64,000 nt of DNA, taken from assembly GCF_009827055.1 (NCBI RefSeq), contig NZ_WUMK01000004.1, positions 372,001 to 436,000 on the forward strand, written 5' to 3'. The first letter of the stretch is position 1; every line of letters begins with the position of its first letter. The notes under the pieces were generated by a model that was not told the DNA's origin, did no database searches, and saw only the letters and a list, made by a program, of their open reading frames with translations. Positions 58,201 to 64,000 of this stretch are shown one piece after another. The position numbers and the translations under genes were made by a program. The stretch comes from Shinella kummerowiae. GTDB lineage: Bacteria; Pseudomonadota; Alphaproteobacteria; Rhizobiales; Rhizobiaceae.

Positions 58201-58605
58201 CACGATGCCGACCGCCTCAATCGTCGCCAGTTCCCGTTCCGATTCGACCTCGATGACCCGGGCGTTCTCCGCCTTGAGGGCAAAGCCGTCGAGGCCGGCG
58301 AGACGCAGGACGGTGTGATCGACGGAGGCGCGGTAGCGCGGGCCGAGCGCCTGGTTGAGCGCGGTGACGGCGCGGGCATTCAGGGTGCTGTCGAAGACGC
58401 CCATTTCGACCAGGCCGATCAGCACGGCGCCGAGGAACAGGACGAGCGAAACGGTGGCGGCGATGACGCGGCAGGCAATCCCGGTGCGGCTCGCCTGCCG
58501 GGTGTGCAGGACGATCGGCTCATGCGCCTGTGCGGACGGCAGCTCGTGTAGCGGAACGATGTCCTGCTTGCGGAACACGACTTTCTCGCCGCGGATTTCT
58601 CCCAT
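55213..58605 (-). CDS. Large AsmA/DUF3971-type membrane-anchored protein
   Basis: 1130 aa. One membrane helix near residues 45-70 (VIAATVSLVLFLGAVLIG), then a very long periplasmic beta-rich region with a DUF3971-like middle and an AsmA-like C-terminus (LNRLFAELPIIGILLGN; GITFKLSGPLDKPHLTINPL). Proteins of this group are thought to bridge the envelope and move lipids. Start at ATG 58605; the frame is open upstream without protein-like composition. Confidence 0.82.
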   Translation of the reverse strand: MGEIRGEKVVFRKQDIVPLHELPSAQAHEPIVLHTRQASRTGIACRVIAATVSLVLFLGAVLIGLVEMGVFDSTLNARAVTALNQALGPRYRASVDHTVLRLAGLDGFALKAENARVIEVESERELATIEAVGIVLDPLALATGRIAVSRLDVDGAMFNAALLPKSKPLDLAALRISDVPDYLETTFERLDAIHRLIDANNMQTVRIADLGATFQGPGGKPVTLAIASLEFSRDGDGTMSIDGHFAMDGAQGEIDLTATGAKDVVQTLDGSIRNVALGKFLLGNDVDGNVHAGIDTSADISVNAVRETANTKPVLGLDISLAAGSVYGDGIAAQLRPSTLKAVYNFDKGSIELASKNASVGLSHFPFTGGLIDLDRVSDRPDKGFAIDLVFSDAISRPVDSTETPIRFDAKVNGFYLPKTKNLLFEEMAVSSEKGNVAGSLAMRFGEREPEVSFVMIASKLDSAAVKQFWPFWMAKTARNWVIKNIFGGTVTNGRIEFYLAEGRERKPGVPMHLGADELKIDFDIEGARMNVAGDIPPLRDTSGKFRLRGPRTEIAITGGAAYFPSGRSVALTGGTFVLPDNYTKPLMADMDIDVAGNADAIAELVTYRPIRALPATGFKPEDFSGQVKANVKAHFGIIAAHKPPPPQWTAALTLDDVDVAKPVAGRAVTGLRGLLAIDPQKADLKAKADIDGVTFDLELIEPVNKAANIPRKTILSGTLGNKDRRKLLPGFEEVLEGPIGIRMEQDGDGPRMVEADVGAAAVSIPWIGWTKGAGIGGTVKLTAETKDGVTRVSDFRFAGDGFNVAGNLTFRGSALDAADFSTVRLSADDRYRLKVTRGKSGYAVVADGETADVRAVLARLKGSGNGSAAGEKQGISVTANLSRAIGFNGEALSNVNFRFSKAGSRISAVDLSAVTAGGAPVVAQLAKTGGSDALQLTSGDAGAVARFADIYRNMRGGLLNLRLRATANDGWLGSVDIRNFALVGEERLRSLVSTPSGDDGRSLNDAVRREIDVSAVQFSRGFAQVRTGGGALSLDNGVVRGDMVGATFRGTVRDAKGRTDMTGTFMPAYGLNRLFAELPIIGILLGNGNDRGLIGITFKLSGPLDKPHLTINPLSIIAPGVFRNIFEFQ

Positions 58606-58753
58606 CGTGCGCTGGTTTCCTTTGCCCCTGGCGCAGCCTATTCCATGGAATCGGTGCGCATCGTCCGCTGGCCGCTGGACGATTCTGCCTGCCACTATAT
58701 ATGCGGGAGGCCGGGTCCTTGACTCAAAAAGCCGGCCAAAGAAAGGAAATCCC

Positions 58754-59221
58754 ATGGCAGAATTGATCCCGGGCGCAAACGCTCCGGATTTCACCCTCCC
58801 GCGCGACGGCGGGGGTACCATTTCCCTTTCGCAATTCCGCGGCCGGCCGGTCGTTCTCTTCTTCTACCCCAAGGACGATACGCAGGCCTGCACGGTGGAA
58901 GCCAAGGATTTCACCGCCGCCAAGGCCGACTTCGATGCCGCTGGTGTCGCGCTTGTCGGCCTTTCGCCGGATCCGGTGAAGAAGCACGACAAGTTCGTCA
59001 AGAAACACGAGCTGGGTGTCGCGCTCGCCTCGGATGAAAGCCTTCAGACGCTGGAAGCCTATGGCGTGTGGAAGGAAAAGAGCATGTACGGTCGCACTTA
59101 TATGGGCGTCGAGCGCACGACGGTGCTGGTCGATGCCGCCGGCAAGATTGCCGAAGTCTGGCCGAAGGTGAAGGTCAACGGCCATGTCGATGCGGTGCTC
59201 GAAGCCGCCAAGAAACTTTAG
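58754..59221 (+). CDS. bcp: Peroxiredoxin Bcp, one-cysteine form
   Basis: 155 aa thiol peroxidase that reduces hydroperoxides. Peroxidatic C46 in TQACTVEAKDF. The second cysteine five residues later, present in E. coli Bcp, is replaced by Lys and no other Cys exists, so recycling must use an external thiol. Divergent from the AsmA-like gene. Confidence 0.9.
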   Translation: MAELIPGANAPDFTLPRDGGGTISLSQFRGRPVVLFFYPKDDTQACTVEAKDFTAAKADFDAAGVALVGLSPDPVKKHDKFVKKHELGVALASDESLQTLEAYGVWKEKSMYGRTYMGVERTTVLVDAAGKIAEVWPKVKVNGHVDAVLEAAKKL

Positions 59222-59243
59222 CATATCTATACAAGGCACTGGA

Positions 59244-60071
59244 ATGATTGAAATTCCACACATAGAAAGCCTTCGCGGCGGGGCGACGGCGGCCATCAGC
59301 GCCGCCGATCTCGACGTGAAGACGGAACTGGCGCAGGAGACCGCGCGGCGCTGGTTTGCCCGCACGCTTTCGATGCGCTCGCCGCTGGATCCGGCGCTGC
59401 CGGCCCGTCCCGGCCGGCCGGAAAAACCCGCGCTGATCCCGCCCAAGCATATGGAAAAACGCTCGCTGCATACCGAGAAGGGCCGCATCGCCCTCCTCCA
59501 TGCGCTCGCCCATATCGAACTCAACGCGGTCGATCTTGCGCTCGACATCGTTGCCCGCTTCACCACGGAGCGCGTGCCGCATTCCTTCTTCGACGGCTGG
59601 ATGCAGGTGGCCTTCGAGGAGGCGAAACATTTTCGCCTGATCCGCGATCGCCTGCGCGCGCTCGGCGCGGATTATGGTGACCTGCCGGCGCATGACGGCC
59701 TGTGGCAGGCCGCGCACGACACCCGCAACGACCTGACGGCGCGCCTTGCCGTGGTCCCTCTCATCCTTGAGGCCCGCGGCCTCGACGTGACGCCGCCGCT
59801 CCAGGCCAAGATGCGCGAGACCGGTGACCACGCGAGCGCCGACATTCTCGACATCATCTACAACGACGAGAAAGGCCATGTCGCGGTCGGCGCCAAGTGG
59901 TTCCGCTTTCTGTGCGCCCGGGAGAAGAAGGACCCGTCCGCCACCTTCAGGGAGCTGGTGCGGACGAACTTTCGTGGGCCGCTGAAACCGCCGTTCAACG
60001 ATGTCGCGCGTGCCGAGGCGGGCCTTACCCCTTCCTTCTACCGCTCGCTCGTTTCCGTCAGCCAGAGCTAA
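59244..60071 (+). CDS. DUF455 ferritin-like protein
   Basis: 275 aa. Helical, with possible di-iron ligands: HIELNA near 92, FEEAKHF near 127, ARGLD near 178 and NDEKGHVA near 212. The family is related to ferritin-like oxygenases; function unsettled. Close behind bcp. Confidence 0.85.
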   Translation: MIEIPHIESLRGGATAAISAADLDVKTELAQETARRWFARTLSMRSPLDPALPARPGRPEKPALIPPKHMEKRSLHTEKGRIALLHALAHIELNAVDLALDIVARFTTERVPHSFFDGWMQVAFEEAKHFRLIRDRLRALGADYGDLPAHDGLWQAAHDTRNDLTARLAVVPLILEARGLDVTPPLQAKMRETGDHASADILDIIYNDEKGHVAVGAKWFRFLCAREKKDPSATFRELVRTNFRGPLKPPFNDVARAEAGLTPSFYRSLVSVSQS

Positions 60072-60169
60072 TATCTTGATGTAAAAAACCCGCCGGGAAA
60101 GCCTTTATTAACCCTAACAATGTGTAATCCCCGCACGAGACCAGCATCAAACGGTCGGGGAGTAAACGG

Positions 60170-61459
60170 GTGGCGGAGCGTCCTGAAAACCGCGTCTTCG
60201 GAAAACGCGCCGAGCAGCATGTCGTTATCCTGGCAAGCGGCGACAAAATCCGTCACATGACGATCCGCCCCTGGATGGCGGCCGTCACCTTCTGTTTTGC
60301 CGGCATGTTCACGGTCGGTTATCTCGCCGCCACCTCCTATCTCGTGCTGCGCGACGACCTGATCGGCGCCACCATGGCGCGGCAGGCCCGCATGCAGCAC
60401 GACTACGAAGACCGCATCTCGTCGCTGCGCGCCCAGGTCGACCGCGTCACCAGCCGCCAGCTTCTCGACCAGCAGGTCGTCGAGGAGAAGGTCGAAAAGC
60501 TCATGCAGCAGCAGCTTGCGCTGTCCGAGCGTCACGGCAAGCTCAACGCGCTGCTCAACCGGGCCGAAGGCAGCGGCGTGCGGGCAACGGAAGACGTTCC
60601 GCTTCCCGATGAAAAGCCGCTGACCGATGGACGCCGCGCCGACGCCGCCGGCGCAATCCATGCCATCATGGGCATGGCTGGCGACACGCAGCCGAAGACG
60701 ACGCAGCTCGCCTATGCCGCGATCGGCGAATCGGTTGCCGACCGCTCCGACCGGCTTTTCTCCAAGGTCACGCTTTCGCTGAAAGACCTCGAGCACGAAC
60801 AGATGGGTCGCATCCAGTCCCTGACGGCCGGCGCCTCCGAGACGGCCGACGCCATCCAGACCATTCTGCGCCGGACGGGCTTCGACATTGCCGAGGCCGC
60901 CCCGGCGGAAACCGACGCGGAGTCGGGCATCGGCGGCCCCTTCGTCGAACCGGCGAGCTTCACCGATCCGTTCGAAGATTCGATCAATGACCTCGACAGC
61001 GCCCTGGAACGCCTCGACAGCGCACGCCGCACTGCGAAAATGCTGCCCTTCGGCAATCCCTCGCCGGGCAGCAACATCACCAGCCGCTTCGGCAACCGCA
61101 CCGATCCGTTCTTTGGCCGCCTCGCGCTTCACGCCGGCATAGATTTCCGCGCCAGCACCGGCACGGAAATCCGCTCCACCGGCGCCGGCACAATCACCGT
61201 CGCCGGCCGCAACGGCGGCTATGGCAACATGGTCGAAATCGATCACGGCAATGGACTGACGACGCGCTACGCGCATCTCTCGCGCGTGCTCGTCAAGGTT
61301 GGTGATCATGTGGAAGCGGCGGATCCGGTCGGGCTTTCCGGCACCACGGGCCGCTCCACCGGGCCGCACCTGCACTATGAAGTTCGCCGCGATGGCAAGG
61401 CGATCGACCCCATGCGTTTCCTCACCGCCGGCATGAAGTTGACGGCCTATATGGATTGA
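60170..61459 (+). CDS. M23-family (LytM) peptidoglycan peptidase
   Basis: 429 aa. One N-terminal membrane helix (about 33-57), long coiled coil (about 70-130), C-terminal M23 domain with HAGIDF and HLHYEVR zinc ligands. Cleaves or regulates cleavage of peptidoglycan cross-links. GTG start at 60170 with GGGGAG upstream. Confidence 0.9.
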   Translation: MAERPENRVFGKRAEQHVVILASGDKIRHMTIRPWMAAVTFCFAGMFTVGYLAATSYLVLRDDLIGATMARQARMQHDYEDRISSLRAQVDRVTSRQLLDQQVVEEKVEKLMQQQLALSERHGKLNALLNRAEGSGVRATEDVPLPDEKPLTDGRRADAAGAIHAIMGMAGDTQPKTTQLAYAAIGESVADRSDRLFSKVTLSLKDLEHEQMGRIQSLTAGASETADAIQTILRRTGFDIAEAAPAETDAESGIGGPFVEPASFTDPFEDSINDLDSALERLDSARRTAKMLPFGNPSPGSNITSRFGNRTDPFFGRLALHAGIDFRASTGTEIRSTGAGTITVAGRNGGYGNMVEIDHGNGLTTRYAHLSRVLVKVGDHVEAADPVGLSGTTGRSTGPHLHYEVRRDGKAIDPMRFLTAGMKLTAYMD

Positions 61460-61652
61460 CGTACCGCAAGGCGAGACGCCTTCGTATGACAAATTTGTCT
61501 GCCATGAACTTCAAATTGCTCGCGGATTTACCAAATTCGCTGAATTCCTTGACTTTCCGGCACTTTCGGCATATCTGCGCTGCATCCTCGCGGCACGATG
61601 CCCGCTGAAACCCATTGCGTTCGCAAGAACCGGAACGGAAACTGTTTTCCCT
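61460..61652. other. Intergenic leader of the DEAD-box helicase gene
   Basis: 193 bases without coding content. AT-rich near 61490-61550, likely promoter. A long 5' leader would be typical for a helicase gene under cold-shock or autoregulatory control, but no specific element was recognised. Confidence 0.4.
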
Positions 61653-63155
61653 TTGACCACTTTTGCTGATCTTGGCCTGAGCCCGAAAGTCCTGTCCGCC
61701 GTCACAGATTCGGGCTACACGATCCCGACACCGATCCAGGCTGGCGCCATTCCGCCGGCCCTTTCGCGGCGCGACATCCTCGGGATAGCCCAGACAGGCA
61801 CCGGCAAGACGGCGTCCTTCGTGCTGCCGATGCTGACGCTGCTGGAAAAGGGCCGCGCCCGGGCACGCATGCCGCGCACGCTGATTCTCGAGCCGACGCG
61901 CGAACTGGCGGCCCAGGTTGCCGAGAACTTCGAAAAGTACGGCAAAAATCACAAGCTCAACGTCGCGCTGCTCATCGGCGGTGTTTCCTTCGATGAACAG
62001 GACCGCAAGCTCGAGCGCGGCGCCGACGTGCTGATCTGCACCCCCGGCCGCCTGCTCGACCATTGCGAGCGCGGCAAACTCCTGATGACGGGCGTCGAAA
62101 TCCTCGTCATCGACGAAGCCGACCGCATGCTCGACATGGGCTTCATCCCGGATATCGAGCGCATCGCCAAGCTCATCCCCTTCACCCGCCAGACGCTGTT
62201 CTTCTCGGCCACCATGCCGCCGGAAATCCAGAAGCTCGCGGACAAGTTCCTGCAGAACCCGGAACGCGTCGAAGTATCGACCCGCTCCTCGACCGCCACG
62301 ACCGTGACGCAGCGCCTCGTCGCCACCCACGGCAAGGATTACGAGAAGCGCGCCACGCTGCGCGACCTCATTCGCGCGCAGGAAGACCTGAAGAACGCCA
62401 TCATCTTCTGCAACCGCAAGGTCGATGTCGCGGATCTCTTCCGCTCGCTCGACCGCCACGGCTTCTCCGTCGGCGCGCTGCATGGCGACATGGATCAGCG
62501 GTCGCGCACGACCATGCTGGCCAATTTCAAGGAAAACAAGCTCACGCTTCTCGTGGCATCCGATGTCGCTGCCCGCGGCCTCGATATCCCGGACGTCAGC
62601 CATGTCTTCAATTTCGACGTCCCGATCCACGCCGAGGACTATGTCCACCGCATTGGCCGCACCGGCCGTGCCGGCCGTTCGGGCGCCGCCTTCACCCTCG
62701 TCTCCAAGCGCGACGGTAAGTTCCTCGATGCCATCGAAAAGCTGATCGACAAGAAGATCGATTGGCTGAGCGGCGGCCTCGAAGACCTGCCGCAAGCCGC
62801 CGAGAGCGAGGAGCGCGAACGGCCCCGCAACGGGCGCGATCGCGGTGGTCGTGACCGCGACCGTGATCGTTCCCGTGGACGCAACAAGGGCGAAGCCCGC
62901 GCCACGGAAACCCGCATCGAGACCGTTGAGACCGAAGAGAAGGTGGAAGTCGTGAAAGCTGAACGCAAGGCGGAAGGGCGGCCGCAGAATCCCGCTCGCA
63001 ATCCGCGGGCTGCAAACCATGCCGCGCCGCGTCCGGCCAATGACGACAGCCGCGATCGCCGTAACCGCTATCGTCGCGATGAAGACGACGGCCCGACGCC
63101 GCTCGGCTTCGGCGACGAGGTCCCGGCCTTCATGCTGGTCGCCGGCAAGGCCTGA
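61653..63155 (+). CDS. rhlE: DEAD-box ATP-dependent RNA helicase, RhlE-like
   Basis: 500 aa. Q motif (TPIQ), AQTGTGKT, VIDEADRMLD, FFSATMP and HRIGRTGRAGR all present. C-terminal tail from about 385 is rich in Arg/Asp/Glu and likely binds RNA. Roles in RNA degradation and ribosome assembly. TTG start at 61653; no better in-frame start seen. Confidence 0.92.
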   Translation: MTTFADLGLSPKVLSAVTDSGYTIPTPIQAGAIPPALSRRDILGIAQTGTGKTASFVLPMLTLLEKGRARARMPRTLILEPTRELAAQVAENFEKYGKNHKLNVALLIGGVSFDEQDRKLERGADVLICTPGRLLDHCERGKLLMTGVEILVIDEADRMLDMGFIPDIERIAKLIPFTRQTLFFSATMPPEIQKLADKFLQNPERVEVSTRSSTATTVTQRLVATHGKDYEKRATLRDLIRAQEDLKNAIIFCNRKVDVADLFRSLDRHGFSVGALHGDMDQRSRTTMLANFKENKLTLLVASDVAARGLDIPDVSHVFNFDVPIHAEDYVHRIGRTGRAGRSGAAFTLVSKRDGKFLDAIEKLIDKKIDWLSGGLEDLPQAAESEERERPRNGRDRGGRDRDRDRSRGRNKGEARATETRIETVETEEKVEVVKAERKAEGRPQNPARNPRAANHAAPRPANDDSRDRRNRYRRDEDDGPTPLGFGDEVPAFMLVAGKA

Positions 63156-63164
63156 TTTCTAAAA

Positions 63165-63578
63165 ATGCCTGTTCCCGGCATCGATGTGCCAGGCCTCGGT
63201 TGCGGCCTGGCCATTTTGCGTGAGGGCAAGCTTTTGCTCTACCGGCGCCGCAATGCGCCGGAAGCCGGTTGCTGGAGCATTGTCGGCGGCAAGGTCGACC
63301 ATATGGAACGGGCAATCGATTCCGCCCGCCGCGAGGCGCAGGAGGAATCGGGACTGACCATCGGCACGGTCGAGTTCCTGTGCATTTCCGAACAGATCAT
63401 CGAGGAAGAGCGCCAGCACTGGCTGTCGCTCATCTATGTGACGGAGGATTTTGCCGGGGAGGCCCGCGTCATGGAGCCGGAAAAGCTGCCGGAGTTCGGC
63501 TGGTTCCCGCTCGATGCCCTGCCCGTGCCCCTTTCGCGCTTTGCCTCGGACGCCGTCAAGGCGCTCCGCGTGCGTTAA
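63165..63578 (+). CDS. Nudix hydrolase
   Basis: 137 aa. Nudix box GGKVDHMERAIDSARREAQE...EESG is complete (GX5EX7REUXEEXGU). Hydrolyses nucleoside diphosphate derivatives; substrate unknown. Starts nine bases after rhlE. Confidence 0.9.
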   Translation: MPVPGIDVPGLGCGLAILREGKLLLYRRRNAPEAGCWSIVGGKVDHMERAIDSARREAQEESGLTIGTVEFLCISEQIIEEERQHWLSLIYVTEDFAGEARVMEPEKLPEFGWFPLDALPVPLSRFASDAVKALRVR

Positions 63579-63595
63579 GCACTGGCGGTTCTGTC

Positions 63596-64000
63596 TCAGA
63601 ACCGCGCGGTGGCGCCGAAGATGAAGGTGCGACCACGGCCGTTGTTGATGCCGGCGAGGTTGTCGGAAAGCCCGGAATTCGCCTTCATATAGGCCTTGTC
63701 GAAAACATTCTCCACGTTGAAGAAGACCTTGGCGTTTTCGTTGATCTGCCAGGAGGCGTGCACGTCGAACAGCGTGTAGGCGTCGACCTTGTAGGCATCG
63801 GGTTTCCCGAGGAATGCCTGTTTGCTTTCCCCGACATAGCGCATGCGCCCACCGACCGTCAGCGCCTCTTCGAGGAAGCGCATGCCGACGTCGACGGTTG
63901 CGAAATCGTCCGGCAACTGGCCGGTATCGCTCGTGGTGCCCGAGGAAGAGCCCTGCGGCTGATCGGTATCGGCAAGCGTCAGCGAGAAGCCAGCATAATA
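63596..64000 (-). CDS. TonB-dependent outer-membrane receptor, C-terminal fragment
   Basis: Open to the right window edge, 134 residues visible. Typical end of a beta-barrel receptor: alternating strands (VGGRMRYVG; YTLFDVHASWQINENAKVF), FNVENVFDKAYM and a final GATARF with C-terminal Phe. Probably a siderophore or heme receptor; the plug domain lies outside the window. Confidence 0.88.
   Translation of the reverse strand, partial: YYAGFSLTLADTDQPQGSSSGTTSDTGQLPDDFATVDVGMRFLEEALTVGGRMRYVGESKQAFLGKPDAYKVDAYTLFDVHASWQINENAKVFFNVENVFDKAYMKANSGLSDNLAGINNGRGRTFIFGATARF

Overview
The window is alphaproteobacterial, most likely Rhizobiaceae (Agrobacterium/Rhizobium/Ensifer/Shinella type). The signs are GC-rich chromosomal genes, an iscS-sufBCDSTA operon with an Irr-type iron control element, ATP12, a stand-alone Lrp/RAM protein and typical rhizobial intergenic palindromes. 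It splits into an integrated temperate phage (1 to about 19,650) and ordinary chromosome (about 19,656 to 64,000).

Prophage. A leftward operon (6450 down to 1, running off the window) carries a Cro/YdaS-like regulator, a string of small proteins joined by ATGA overlaps, a RuvC-like resolvase, a DNA methyltransferase and a DnaB-type helicase. It diverges from a CI/LexA-like S24 repressor at an operator region built from CCTACGTAGG-type palindromes. The repressor is followed by three genes of unknown function (7336-8866). The same operator occurs again about 2.9 kb away, inside a well-formed promoter (TTGACA-N17-TACATT, 9412-9440) that should drive the long rightward operon 9623-19568. That operon holds RecE-like nuclease, RecT, a pentapeptide protein, an HNH/DUF968-like protein, an intact TnpB, a PAPS-reductase/DndC-like protein, several small unknowns and a tyrosine integrase. 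Between the cI operon and this promoter lie two tandem, previously easy-to-miss membrane microproteins on the opposite strand, a strongly base-paired RNA segment and a terminator. The integrase abuts the 3' end of tRNA-Leu(GAG), which is the probable attachment site. The other phage end is outside the window.

Chromosome. lipB converges on a membrane M50 protease. pccA and pccB (propionyl-CoA carboxylase) are 6 kb apart and flank an EamA transporter, a formaldehyde-detoxification block (class III alcohol dehydrogenase, S-formylglutathione hydrolase and accessory genes), and a sugE/gdx exporter preceded by a guanidine-II (mini-ykkC) riboswitch. Next is an rluC-HAD phosphatase-ATP12 overlapping operon. 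A tandem glycine riboswitch precedes gcvTHP. A PAS histidine kinase and single-domain response regulator follow, then the complete suf iron-sulfur operon (read leftward from 50,430) with an ICE box at its promoter.

The right end carries an alpha/beta hydrolase, a GGDEF cyclase, anmK divergent from tyrS, a very large AsmA/DUF3971-type protein divergent from a one-cysteine Bcp peroxiredoxin, a DUF455 protein, an M23 peptidase, a DEAD-box helicase, a Nudix hydrolase and the C-terminal end of a TonB-dependent receptor.

All functional calls come from reading motifs by eye. No database search was run. I saw no CRISPR array and no rRNA gene.
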